DNA of 15,900 nt, taken from Akkermansiaceae bacterium UBA6138 (GTDB lineage Bacteria; Verrucomicrobiota; Verrucomicrobiia; Verrucomicrobiales; DEV007). The stretch covers positions 1-15,900 of the forward strand of contig DIVG01000001.1 of assembly GCA_002422425.1 (NCBI GenBank). The letters run 5' to 3'. Position numbers and translations under genes: made by a program. The stretch's first letter is position 1, and each line of letters begins with the position of its first letter. The notes below the pieces were generated by a model that worked only from the letters and a program-made list of their open reading frames with translations, searched no databases and was not told the origin of the DNA. Below, piece by piece: positions 1 through 6,966 of this stretch.

Positions 1-34
1 ATTTCAAATTTTTTAAAATCTCTTAAATTTAAAC

Positions 35-62
35 TTGCGCTGATAGTTCTGACTTTTATACT
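35..62 (+). promoter_or_regulatory. Candidate sigma70-type promoter for the P-loop gene at 86
   Basis: A TTGCGC box at 35-40 and a TATACT box at 57-62 (five of six matches to TATAAT) are separated by 16 bases, within an AT-rich stretch (1-85) that contrasts with the GC-rich genes. Transcription would start near base 69, leaving a short leader without an evident Shine-Dalgarno site before the ATG at 86. The call is by eye. Confidence 0.5.
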
Positions 63-85
63 GAGAGCATAAATTTTGATTTGCC

Positions 86-793
86 ATGAAAAAACTAATC
101 GTCGTTGTCAATGATTTGGAACGCTCCGGCAAGTCCGCCCTGGCGAGGACCCTTTCCCATTACCTTAAGGCACAGGACATCAAGCATCTCCTCGTTACCT
201 CGAACGAGATGGATATGACGGATTCTTTTCCCGGCGAATTCTGGGACCTTGAGGACCAGTTCGATGTCTCCCTGCTCATCGGAGCGATCGACAGCCACAG
301 CGCCGTGATCCTCGACGTGCACTCCGGCGGTGCCCGCAACTGGGGTGACTTTTTCGAGACCGAAGACCTTGAAAACCTCCTCGCCGAGCTTGATGCCGAG
401 ATGACTCTTGTCATTCCCGACACCCGCAGTGAACGCTGTAATGAGGAAATCTGCGACCTCACGGAGATCTTCGCTGATCAGGCTGACTACCTCATTGCCC
501 ACCTCCCCGGCGATCCTCGTAACGAGGTTAAATGGAAGGGCAGCCTCGCCGACAAGGCGATTCGCTACATCGGTGCCGGCACGGTCGACATTCCCGGCAT
601 TTCGGACGACCTTCGCACGGCCCTTGATAATGCCGGCATCGATTTTGTCGAGGCTCTCAACAATCCATCCGTGCTTCCCCGCTTCGCCGAAGTGCAGCTC
701 AGTCAGTGGATCGAACGCGCTTCTTCCTGCCTTTTCGCCGGAAACGAATATCTCGTACCCGACTCTGTCAGTGCTGTTGCGCTCGATTATTGA
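86..793 (+). CDS. ParA/StbB-like P-loop NTPase, orphan
   Basis: This 235-residue protein looks like a small nucleotide-binding protein of the ParA/MinD/SIMIBI type, close in style to StbB/TraL/MobD-like proteins of plasmid stability and conjugation. Its N-terminus is a beta strand (KKLIVVVND) running into a variant Walker A, ERSGKSA at residues 12-18 with Lys16. A hydrophobic strand ending in Asp77 (VILDVHSGG) would be Walker B. The classic KGGxGKT deviant loop is absent, so this is not a standard ParA. No signal peptide or membrane segment is visible, so it is probably cytoplasmic. It has its own promoter upstream and a strong terminator at 827-855, so it seems monocistronic. No ParB, relaxase or centromere-like repeats are visible nearby, although only 85 bases upstream are in view. 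The actual function is unknown. Confidence 0.75.
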   Translation: MKKLIVVVNDLERSGKSALARTLSHYLKAQDIKHLLVTSNEMDMTDSFPGEFWDLEDQFDVSLLIGAIDSHSAVILDVHSGGARNWGDFFETEDLENLLAELDAEMTLVIPDTRSERCNEEICDLTEIFADQADYLIAHLPGDPRNEVKWKGSLADKAIRYIGAGTVDIPGISDDLRTALDNAGIDFVEALNNPSVLPRFAEVQLSQWIERASSCLFAGNEYLVPDSVSAVALDY

Positions 794-826
794 GATTTGA
801 CTGACCGATCGTTCCGCTTTCACGAA

Positions 827-855
827 GAGGCTTCCGCTTGCGGAAGTCTCTTTTT
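827..855 (+). terminator. Rho-independent terminator after the P-loop gene
   Basis: A 10-bp stem (827-836 with 841-850, one G-U pair) closed by the four-base loop CTTG is followed directly by five Ts at 851-855. The U-tract lies on the plus-strand side, so it ends transcription of the gene stopping at 793. It is not bidirectional, because the minus-strand side has no T-run. Confidence 0.85.
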
Positions 856-871
856 GTTCTGGCCGGAAACG

Positions 872-2749
872 TCATTTGAAGATCGCGTCCAATCCCATGG
901 CACTCTTCCTCGCAATCTTAGGAACCAGCTTGGGACGTGAACGTTTCAGCACGAAATAGGCAATCGAGAGGAGCCGTAACCCGATGATCTTATCCACAAA
1001 ACGATAGCCGGGCGTTCGTCGGACGAGGTAGTTGAAAAATAGGGCGATATAGCGGCGATTCCATTTGAACGGTTTAAAGTCAAACTTCACGGTATATCGA
1101 AAGCGACTGCCTCGCGGATACCGCTGTTTGTATTGTTTCTTCGCTTTTTCGAGGCGCTGGCGGATTTCGGTGTCCTCGGGGCGGAAAAAATACTCCCGCC
1201 CCAGAGCGATAATTCCAAAGGTGTATTCCATGTATTCGATGTCCGCTTCGGGAAGTTGACACTGAAGGGCGAGGGTGCGCATCCGCTTGATTTTTACGAT
1301 CGCGGCATGTCCCGCTCGAATCGCCGCTTCACCATCCTCGACAAGAGGCTCAAGCATTTTTTTCAGCGAGTGGGCGACGAAAAGGTGATGCCAGTAGACT
1401 CCCAGGAGGGGCGGAATTCGGACGCGACGGAAGTAAAAACGCTGACGTGCAAAGTCGGGCAGGTAAAGCAGTTCTACGATGACCTCTTCGGAAAGTCTGA
1501 GCAGCTCAGTGAGAGCGGGATAATTCGAAACGCCCGGGAGATGGGAAAGGGCTTCCTCAACAAGCTCGCCATGCTTGAAAAGACGCAGGGTCACAAAAGT
1601 GTTGATTTCGGTCCAGATCGCCGCCGAATCAATGAACGCCAGCCGGCGGAAAGGTGTCCAGCCACCCGTCTGGCACCAGACCGAGATCCCGATCACATTC
1701 GGTGCCTCGCGCAGCTCGATCGCGAGTTGCTCGTAGTCGCCTCCGACAAAACTCGGGTATTCCCCGCAGCCTTCGTATTCCCGGCGCGTCTGGAGTTCCA
1801 CAATCTTCGGGATATCGTTGACAAAAAAATTACGGTTGAGGGACAGATAGCGGAAAAAATCCGACTCCCCGTATTTCATCGAGAGAACCAGGGCCGGACT
1901 CGTGATGCCTGCGACCGTCTTCTCAAGCGTCGCCTCGCGCCAGATGAGATCACCCACCTCGTGAGCCCCGACCGTCCAGGTGCGAAAGATACAGCGCCTG
2001 CCATGATGTTCGAAAACAGGCAGAATCCCCTTGAGACAGCGATTCACCATCCCCGGATTTTTTAGGACGAGCTTGCTCCGAAAGTCCTCCCGGATATCAA
2101 GACCATCGCTCTCGCCGATACGCAGGACTACTCCGGCGATCTCCGGGAAATCAACGAAAAAACGATTGAGCAACGCAGCGAGAAATCGCCGCTGTTTTCG
2201 CTCACTATTGCCGAGACGCCTCTCAAGCTGAGGCGTCAGAGTGAGGATGTCCATCGTCAGATAGAGATGAAGCCCCTCCGCCCGAATGATATGGAAAATT
2301 TGGCGGAATTCCTCGCGATATAGCGAAATCCGTTCCTTGACAGAATCCTCGTAGAAATCATGCAGAGCGAGATGCGGGACATCGTCGAGGGTCACCCCGT
2401 TGTAGCCTATCTTCGCAACACTTCGGCAAAAGGTTTTCATATCAGCCCGGATCGCAACGAAGGCTCTGCGGACCTCTTCAGGTGACATTTCCTGAAAGCG
2501 CATCCAGGGCAGCTTAGACCAGTTGATTTTGAATCGGTCATAGCCCGGGAAGAACGGACCAATCGCGTCGATCAGGTAAAGGGGAGAGCTGAGGGCAGGT
2601 AAGTCCACCGGAAAAGGAATTCGATAACGCAGGGCAGGTTGCCCCGCAACGGCAAGCTCGGGTAGACTTGCTCTCCCCGGTGACGATTTGGTGACAGGGA
2701 CCTGCCGCAGCCGGGTAAACTCCCCTCCGAAAAACCCCGCACTTCCCAA
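872..2749 (-). CDS. Large protein with possible TIM-barrel glycoside hydrolase fold
   Basis: This 625-residue protein is not confidently recognised. Residues about 55-390 read like a (beta/alpha)8 barrel of a glycoside hydrolase, distantly like GH67 alpha-glucuronidases. Segments supporting this are YNGVTLDDV (116-124), LHLYLTMDI (160-168), VVLRIGESDG (207-216), RCIFRTWTV (252-260), LSMKYGESDFF (289-299) and IGISVWCQTGGW (353-364). Glu213 and Glu295 are acidic candidates for catalysis, unproven. The last 230 residues are helical and strongly basic. No signal peptide is visible, so it is probably cytoplasmic. The start used is TTG at 2749, 12 bases after a purine-rich GGGGAAGG and about 29 bases after a predicted transcription start. 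GTG at 2608 (residue 48) is an alternative. It is divergent from the ThuA gene and convergent with the P-loop gene, with no obvious operon partner. Confidence 0.6.
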   Translation of the reverse strand: MGSAGFFGGEFTRLRQVPVTKSSPGRASLPELAVAGQPALRYRIPFPVDLPALSSPLYLIDAIGPFFPGYDRFKINWSKLPWMRFQEMSPEEVRRAFVAIRADMKTFCRSVAKIGYNGVTLDDVPHLALHDFYEDSVKERISLYREEFRQIFHIIRAEGLHLYLTMDILTLTPQLERRLGNSERKQRRFLAALLNRFFVDFPEIAGVVLRIGESDGLDIREDFRSKLVLKNPGMVNRCLKGILPVFEHHGRRCIFRTWTVGAHEVGDLIWREATLEKTVAGITSPALVLSMKYGESDFFRYLSLNRNFFVNDIPKIVELQTRREYEGCGEYPSFVGGDYEQLAIELREAPNVIGISVWCQTGGWTPFRRLAFIDSAAIWTEINTFVTLRLFKHGELVEEALSHLPGVSNYPALTELLRLSEEVIVELLYLPDFARQRFYFRRVRIPPLLGVYWHHLFVAHSLKKMLEPLVEDGEAAIRAGHAAIVKIKRMRTLALQCQLPEADIEYMEYTFGIIALGREYFFRPEDTEIRQRLEKAKKQYKQRYPRGSRFRYTVKFDFKPFKWNRRYIALFFNYLVRRTPGYRFVDKIIGLRLLSIAYFVLKRSRPKLVPKIARKSAMGLDAIFK

Positions 2750-2784
2750 GCGTAAAAATGGCCTTCCCCTTTTCCTCCCGGTGT

Positions 2785-2813
2785 ATTATCCAGTTCCCAT
2801 GACCACGCCCCAA
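2785..2813 (-). promoter_or_regulatory. Candidate promoter for the 872-2749 gene; possibly bidirectional
   Basis: Read on the minus strand there is a TTGGGG box (2808-2813), a 17-base spacer and a GATAAT box (2785-2790). The same -10 region reads TATTAT on the plus strand (2784-2789), only 9 bases before the ATG at 2799. Both divergent genes could therefore share one -10 region, the plus-strand transcript being nearly leaderless. No good plus-strand -35 is seen. Confidence 0.35.
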
Positions 2814-3812
2814 GCCCTCATTCGATTTCTGAAAAATCCCGGCGCCATCGCCGCGATCTCCGCCCTCGCCTTCGGGGTGGCGGCGTTCTCGCTGACCTCG
2901 TGTGGAGAGAAAGCCATCGCCGCTGCGGAAAAGACAAAGATCGTTTTCATCGCCGGCAAGCCGAGCCACCCTTCCGGCCAGCACGAGTTTAATGCCGGAG
3001 CCATCCTCCTCGCCCGCGCCCTCAACGAACAGAGCGGACTGCCCCTCGAAGTTAAAGTCGTCCCCAACGGCTGGCCCGAGGACGACGCTGTGTTTGACGG
3101 AGCGAGGGCCGTCATCATTTACTCCGACGGCAACGCCAGCCATCCCGTCAACGGACACGAAGAAAAAATGGAGTCCCTGCTCGCCAGCGGAGTCGGGCTC
3201 ATGTGCATGCACTACGGCGTCGAAGTGCCCAAAGGCGAACTCGGCGAGCGCTTCAAACGCTGGATCGGCGGCCACTACGAGAGCGGCTATTCGACCAATC
3301 CCCACTGGACCGCCGAGGTCGAACTAAAAAAAGACCACCCCATCAGTCGCGGCGTTCCCGGATTCTCCGCCAACGACGAGTGGTATTACAACATGCGTTT
3401 CGCCGATCCCAAAACGTCCGAGGACATTCTCACCGGCGTGCCCACCCGCGAGCGCATTAACCGCTACATTCACTGGACCCCCGACGGCGAAAAAAATCTC
3501 GGCAAACGCCAGACCATGATGTGGGCCGTCGAGCGCGCCGATGGCGGACGCGGCGTTGGTTTCACCGGCGGCCACTGGCATCGCAACTGGGCCATCGACG
3601 ACTTCCGCCGTGTCGTCCTCAACGCCATCGCCTGGACCGCCAAAGTCGAAGTCCCCGAAGCGGGCGTGACCTCACTCCCCGTGACCGAGGCCCAGCTCAA
3701 CGAGAACCTCGATGAGAAAAAAGAGATGATCCACGTGGCCCTGCCCTCCGCCGCCGACCTTAACCAGCCCGCCGCCGAGCCCAAGGAATTCGGCTGGCCC
3801 GGGAAACCATAA
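2799..3812 (+). CDS. ThuA-like domain lipoprotein
   Basis: This is a 337-residue exported protein with a ThuA-like (trehalose utilisation, glutamine amidotransferase-like flavodoxin) fold. The start is ATG 2799, because it places a signal sequence at the N-terminus: a hydrophobic stretch (residues 17-33) ending in the lipobox LTSC (32-35), so Cys35 is probably lipidated. The ThuA core follows: KIVFIAGKPSHPSGQHEF (47-64), VIIYSDG (105-111), GVGLMCMHYG (131-140), the WIGGHY region (155-160), DEWYYNMRF (193-201) and GRGVGFTGGHWHRNW (250-264). ThuA proteins are abundant in Verrucomicrobiota and Planctomycetota, often near sugar dehydrogenases, but the biochemical role is largely unsettled. Only 9 bases separate its stop from murI, so the two are probably co-transcribed. 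The C-terminal 50 residues are proline- and alanine-rich and poorly conserved in style. Confidence 0.85.
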   Translation: MTTPQALIRFLKNPGAIAAISALAFGVAAFSLTSCGEKAIAAAEKTKIVFIAGKPSHPSGQHEFNAGAILLARALNEQSGLPLEVKVVPNGWPEDDAVFDGARAVIIYSDGNASHPVNGHEEKMESLLASGVGLMCMHYGVEVPKGELGERFKRWIGGHYESGYSTNPHWTAEVELKKDHPISRGVPGFSANDEWYYNMRFADPKTSEDILTGVPTRERINRYIHWTPDGEKNLGKRQTMMWAVERADGGRGVGFTGGHWHRNWAIDDFRRVVLNAIAWTAKVEVPEAGVTSLPVTEAQLNENLDEKKEMIHVALPSAADLNQPAAEPKEFGWPGKP

Positions 3813-3821
3813 GGCTCCGCT

Positions 3822-4628
3822 TTGAGCAACTCCCCAACCCCTCCAGTAAAGATCGGCCTGCTCGACTCGGGTGTCGGCGGTCTCTCCGTGCTGCGCGAGG
3901 TCCATCGGCTTCTCCCCGGCGCGGACTTGCACTACGTCGGCGACTCGGCCTGGTGTCCCTATGGTACGAAAAGTTCCGAAGTGATCTGCGAACGGGTCTT
4001 CGAAGTTTCCGACTACCTCCTCTCGCAGGGAGCGGGCATCCTCGTGATCGCCTGCAACTCCGCTACGATCCATGCCGTCGGTGCCCTGCGCGCCACCTAC
4101 CCGCTCCCTGTCGTCGGGATGGAGCCGGCCGTAAAACCCGCGGCCGAACTCACCCGCAGCGGCGTCATCGGCGTTCTCGCGACCGAGGCCTCCATCGCCG
4201 GGGAGAAATTCCATCAACTCGTCAACACCCACGCCAGCGGCGTGCGCGTCATCACCCGCCCCTGCCCCCGCTTCGTCGAACTTGTCGAGGCGGGACAACT
4301 TACCGGATCCGAAGTCGAAGCCGCCGTTGACGACGCCGTCGCCCCCCTCCTCGAAGCCGGAGCCGATGTCTTTGTGCTGGGCTGCACCCATTATCCCTTT
4401 CTGCGACCTGTCATCGAAGCGCGCCTCCCCGACGGTGCCACCGTCGTCGACACCGGGCCGGCCGTCGCGAGGCGCGTCTCCAGCCTTCTCGATCCCCCCC
4501 CCCCCTCGACTCCGCCCGGCTCCCTCCTCGTTGAGACGACCGGAGATCTGGATCTCCTCCAGGGACTTCTCCCCCGGCTTCTCCCCGACCTGAAAGTCAG
4601 TAATGGCCGTTGTGAGATCGGGCGGTAA
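3822..4628 (+). CDS. murI: Glutamate racemase
   Basis: Glutamate racemase converts L-glutamate to D-glutamate for peptidoglycan in the cytoplasm. The 268 residues match the usual family length. Hallmarks are LLDSGVGG (13-20, general Asp15/Ser16), PYGTK (46-50), the first catalytic cysteine in ACNSAT (Cys78), and the second in GCTHYP (Cys188). Both active-site cysteines are present, so the enzyme should be functional. The start codon is TTG at 3822. It is supported by AAGG at 3811-3814, which overlaps the stop codon of the upstream ThuA gene and sits 7 bases ahead, suggesting translational coupling. A run of 12 C residues (4494-4505) encodes Pro225-Pro228 between the racemase core and a short C-terminal tail. 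A one-base slip there would change only the last 40 or so residues. Confidence 0.96.
   Translation: MSNSPTPPVKIGLLDSGVGGLSVLREVHRLLPGADLHYVGDSAWCPYGTKSSEVICERVFEVSDYLLSQGAGILVIACNSATIHAVGALRATYPLPVVGMEPAVKPAAELTRSGVIGVLATEASIAGEKFHQLVNTHASGVRVITRPCPRFVELVEAGQLTGSEVEAAVDDAVAPLLEAGADVFVLGCTHYPFLRPVIEARLPDGATVVDTGPAVARRVSSLLDPPPPSTPPGSLLVETTGDLDLLQGLLPRLLPDLKVSNGRCEIGR
4494..4505. repeat. Homopolymeric C12 tract inside murI
   Basis: Twelve consecutive C residues encode four prolines near the C-terminus of glutamate racemase. It is the longest G/C homopolymer I see in the window. Such tracts are prone to replication slippage and also to sequencing error. The frame as given is intact through to the stop. 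Confidence 0.9.
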
Positions 4629-4742
4629 AGATGTCAGCGATCAACGCAACGCGGGAAAAATCAACCCGGGCACGAAGCGGTGTGAGAAATGCGGGCTAGA
4701 GGTATTTTGATCTCGATTTTCCCCGCTGAACCAGTTATCAAC

Positions 4743-5108
4743 ATGACTATGTCTCCGCGCTCCATCGTCAGCATCCACCCCTATTTCAAACCACACGAGG
4801 GCAAACTCGGGGAATTCATCGCCGGGATGCCGGCCTTTGTCGAGCGAACGAGAGCGGAGGAAGACGTCCTCTTTTATGACTTTACCGTGTGCGGCGATAC
4901 GGTTTTTTGCCGGGAGGCTTACGACGGAGGCGAGGGCGCTTTAAGGCATCTGGAAAATGTCGGGGACCTGCTTGGCGAGGCGCTCAAAATTGCCGAACTC
5001 ACACGCCTGGAAATTCACGGCGACGCCGTCGAACTCGACAAAATGCGGGAAGCGCTCAAAGATCTGCCAGTGCAGTGGTTCGTGCTCGAAGCGGGACTGG
5101 AAAAGTGA
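4743..5108 (+). CDS. Small dimeric alpha/beta-barrel (ABM-like) protein
   Basis: This 121-residue cytoplasmic protein resembles the antibiotic biosynthesis monooxygenase-like / dimeric alpha-beta barrel family of small ferredoxin-like proteins. The pattern is a beta strand (IVSIHPYFKP, 8-17), a helix (GKLGEFIAGMPAFVERTRAE, 20-39), paired strands (VLFYDFTVCGDTVFCREAYDG, 42-62, split by a turn), then a helix over 'HLENVGDLLGEALKIAEL' (69-86) and a strand LTRLEIHG (86-93). The last 28 residues are an extra helix and strand. The reading frame is open back to 4689, but the ATG at 4743 (or 4749) begins just before the first strand and is preferred. Neither has a strong ribosome site. A substrate cannot be deduced; some relatives are oxygenases, others bind ligands only. 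It lies between murI and the sodium channel without tight coupling to either. Confidence 0.7.
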   Translation: MTMSPRSIVSIHPYFKPHEGKLGEFIAGMPAFVERTRAEEDVLFYDFTVCGDTVFCREAYDGGEGALRHLENVGDLLGEALKIAELTRLEIHGDAVELDKMREALKDLPVQWFVLEAGLEK

Positions 5109-5122
5109 TTTCACCACCCCGG

Positions 5123-5175
5123 CCTGCCAGGGTTGGGCAGGTAATCCGATCCTGCCGGCTTCACTCTTTTCTTTT
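5123..5175 (+). promoter_or_regulatory. Three-arm alternating hairpin with T-rich tail (terminator or attenuator-like)
   Basis: Three six-base arms alternate: CCTGCC (5123-5128), GGCAGG (5136-5141), CCTGCC (5151-5156). The middle arm can pair with either flanking arm, so two hairpins are mutually exclusive. The second is followed by GGCTTCAC and a T-rich stretch (5163-5175). The simplest reading is a modest terminator for the gene ending at 5108. The arrangement also resembles a terminator/antiterminator switch. Confidence 0.4.
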
Positions 5176-5184
5176 CCAGGGGCG

Positions 5185-5222
5185 GGTTGCCTACCGCGTT
5201 GCGGGGGATACAGTAGGCAGCC
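5185..5222 (+). promoter_or_regulatory. 10-bp leader hairpin before the sodium channel gene
   Basis: Arms 5185-5194 and 5213-5222 pair over 10 bp with a single G-U wobble, enclosing an 18-base loop. The hairpin ends 25 bases before the channel ATG at 5248. No T-run follows, so it is not an intrinsic terminator. No Shine-Dalgarno site lies between the hairpin and the ATG. A role in RNA stability or translation is inference. Confidence 0.45.
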
Positions 5223-5247
5223 TCAATCTGCCTCTTACCCTACCCCC

Positions 5248-6072
5248 ATGAGTGAAGACGATCTTCTCGAACTCCGTGCCCGCGCGGGCATCGCCCCCTG
5301 GCGTTTAAAAGTCGCCGAGCGCATCGAGTCGGGTCCGGCCCAGCATTTCATCCTCGCCGCGATCATCGTGAACGCGGTGGTGCTGGGGCTCTACATCGAT
5401 CCGACCGTTCTCCCGGAGTTCGATCCGCTCTGGCGTGCGATCGATCTTTTCTGCCTCGGTGTCTTCGCGGTCGAGATCGTCATCAAGCTCGCCGCCTATC
5501 GACTCGGCTTTTTCAAAAGCGGCTGGAATGTCTTCGACTTCCTCGTCGTCGCGATCGCTCTCGTCCCGGGGAACGGAGCGCTCTCGGTCCTGCGGACCCT
5601 GCGGGTTCTCCGGGTGCTGCGGCTCCTCACGGTCGTGCCGAGTCTGCGCCGGGTCGTCGCGGCCTTTATTCACTCCATCCCCGGGCTGGGCGCGGTCGTG
5701 ATGGTGATGGCGATCTTTTTCTACGCCGCCGCGGTGATGGCGGTGGGCTTCTTCGGGGCGACTTTCCCGGACTGGTTCGGCAGCATCGGGAAGAGCCTCT
5801 ACACCCTCTTTCAGGTCATGACGCTGGAAAGCTGGTCCATGGGCATCGTGCGTCCCGTCATGGAATCACATCCCCTCGCGTGGGCTTTTTTTGTGCCCTT
5901 CATCATCGTCGCGACCTTCACGATTCTGAATCTCTTCATCGGCATCATCGTCTCGACGATGCAGGAACTGGCGATGCTCCCCGATCCGGAAAGTCCGAAC
6001 CGGGAGACGATCGAGATCCTCAGTCGCATCGAAGAGGATCTCGCGAGACTCCGGGGCCAGATCGGTAAATGA
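5248..6072 (+). CDS. Bacterial voltage-gated sodium channel (NaChBac family)
   Basis: This is a 274-residue inner-membrane ion channel, the size of NaChBac, expected to assemble as a homotetramer passing Na+ in response to voltage. S1 spans about 33-50 and S2 about 61-84 (with Glu76 and Lys80). S3 contains WNVFDFLVV (93-101). S4 carries four regularly spaced arginines, Arg116, 119, 122 and 125, followed by VVPSLRRVV, the S4-S5 linker typical of this family. S5 is about 146-168. The pore has the selectivity filter TLESWS (192-197), which in this family marks sodium selectivity. S6 is about 210-236 with ILNLFIGIIV, and the last 25 residues look like the tetramerising coiled coil. ATG 5248 is chosen because the family begins with a short cytoplasmic N-terminus. 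The frame is open further upstream but overlaps the preceding gene. Many relatives serve motility, pH or Na+ homeostasis. Confidence 0.93.
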   Translation: MSEDDLLELRARAGIAPWRLKVAERIESGPAQHFILAAIIVNAVVLGLYIDPTVLPEFDPLWRAIDLFCLGVFAVEIVIKLAAYRLGFFKSGWNVFDFLVVAIALVPGNGALSVLRTLRVLRVLRLLTVVPSLRRVVAAFIHSIPGLGAVVMVMAIFFYAAAVMAVGFFGATFPDWFGSIGKSLYTLFQVMTLESWSMGIVRPVMESHPLAWAFFVPFIIVATFTILNLFIGIIVSTMQELAMLPDPESPNRETIEILSRIEEDLARLRGQIGK

Positions 6073-6090
6073 TCCCGCCGATCGGTCCGA

Positions 6091-6945
6091 TCAGCCCTCG
6101 CGGCTTTTGAGGAATTCGACGCACTTGGTCACTTCGGGGAGTGAGTTCTCCCAGTTGTGCTCGTACTCGATCGAGGCGGGACCGGTGAATCCCTGCGCCT
6201 TGAGCTCGTCGAGGATCGCGGGCATGTCGGCTTCGCCGGTGCCGTAAGGGACGTCGTGCGAACCTTTGCCGTAGATGTTGAGATCTTTCAAGTGGCTACT
6301 GAGAACGCGGCCTTTGAGAATGCGGAGGCATTCGACCGGCTTCAGGCCCGAGCGCATCCAGTGACCGGTGTCGGCACAGGCTCCGATGCGGGGATCGCGG
6401 TCTTTCACGAGCTCGGCAATGTAGTTCGGATCCCAGACTTTGTAATTGGGATCGTTCTCACGCTTCGGGTGATTGTGAAAGCCGACCTGGATGTCGTATT
6501 CCTTGACGAGTTTTTCGAACGTATCGAGGGCGTCGACCGACTCGGTGTTGATGACACGGATTCCCATCGTCTTGGCAAATTCGAAGACTTTGCGGCTCTC
6601 GGCCTCGTCTTTGCTGAGCCCCACGACGCCGTAGGCGACGGCCATGATGTCATGCTCTTTGAGCTTGGCCTTCACCTTCTCGAGAGTCTCGGAAGAGGCG
6701 TTGTGATCGAGCTTCAGGTCGGGCTCGGCGGGGGAAAGTTTTTGCCCGGGGTAGAGCTCGATCAACTTCGCGCCCGAGGCGGCCGTCTTCTCGATCGCCT
6801 CGAAGGCGGTGAAGCGATTGAAAGTGTAGGCCTGGCATCCAATCGCGATGCCGCCGATGCGACGGTCGTCCGGAATGGGATCAGCCGCGTGAATCTGAAA
6901 GAGGGAGACAACGGTTGCCGCGAGAAGAATAAGTGGGGTTTTCAT
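6091..6945 (-). CDS. Exported sugar phosphate isomerase/epimerase-like TIM barrel
   Basis: A 284-residue member of the xylose isomerase-like TIM-barrel superfamily (AP endonuclease 2 family). The first 21 residues are a signal peptide (MKTPLILLAA, hydrophobic, ending HAAD), so it is exported. The metal-binding set is visible: Glu64 in LIELYPG, Glu135 in INTES, His157/His159 in GFHNHP, Asp192/His195 in ADTGHW, His218 in SHLKD and Glu260 in SIEYEHNW. The active site thus appears complete. Exported relatives are numerous in Verrucomicrobiota and Planctomycetota and are usually linked to sugar catabolism, but the substrate is unknown. The ATG at 6945 is supported by AAGGA (6953-6957) eight bases upstream. 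It lies downstream of RNase R on the same strand across a 103-base gap holding its own promoter-like sequence, so it is probably transcribed separately. It is convergent with the sodium channel. Confidence 0.88.
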   Translation of the reverse strand: MKTPLILLAATVVSLFQIHAADPIPDDRRIGGIAIGCQAYTFNRFTAFEAIEKTAASGAKLIELYPGQKLSPAEPDLKLDHNASSETLEKVKAKLKEHDIMAVAYGVVGLSKDEAESRKVFEFAKTMGIRVINTESVDALDTFEKLVKEYDIQVGFHNHPKRENDPNYKVWDPNYIAELVKDRDPRIGACADTGHWMRSGLKPVECLRILKGRVLSSHLKDLNIYGKGSHDVPYGTGEADMPAILDELKAQGFTGPASIEYEHNWENSLPEVTKCVEFLKSREG

Positions 6946-6966
6946 GAGTTTTTCCTTGGAAGCGAA

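Noticed and set aside
95..823. A 242-residue open frame antisense to almost the whole P-loop gene
   Set aside because: It is a shadow of a GC-rich gene. It has no family motif and its end falls inside the terminator region of the sense gene, while the sense frame has a P-loop and its own promoter.
1133..2065. Long plus-strand open frame (310 codons) inside the 872-2749 gene
   Set aside because: Lies fully opposite a longer frame with protein-like composition; its translation is low-complexity and basic, without recognisable domains.
3672..4391. Minus-strand open frame of 239 codons across ThuA and murI
   Set aside because: Glycine- and aspartate-rich shadow spanning two confidently identified genes.
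4957..5247. Upstream in-frame extension of the sodium channel
   Set aside because: It would overlap the ABM-like gene by about 150 bases and add residues unlike any channel N-terminus. ATG 5248 fits the family length.
6073..6090. CCGATCGG palindrome between the convergent channel and isomerase genes, considered as a terminator
   Set aside because: Only an 8-base palindrome with no loop of usable size and no T-run on either strand.
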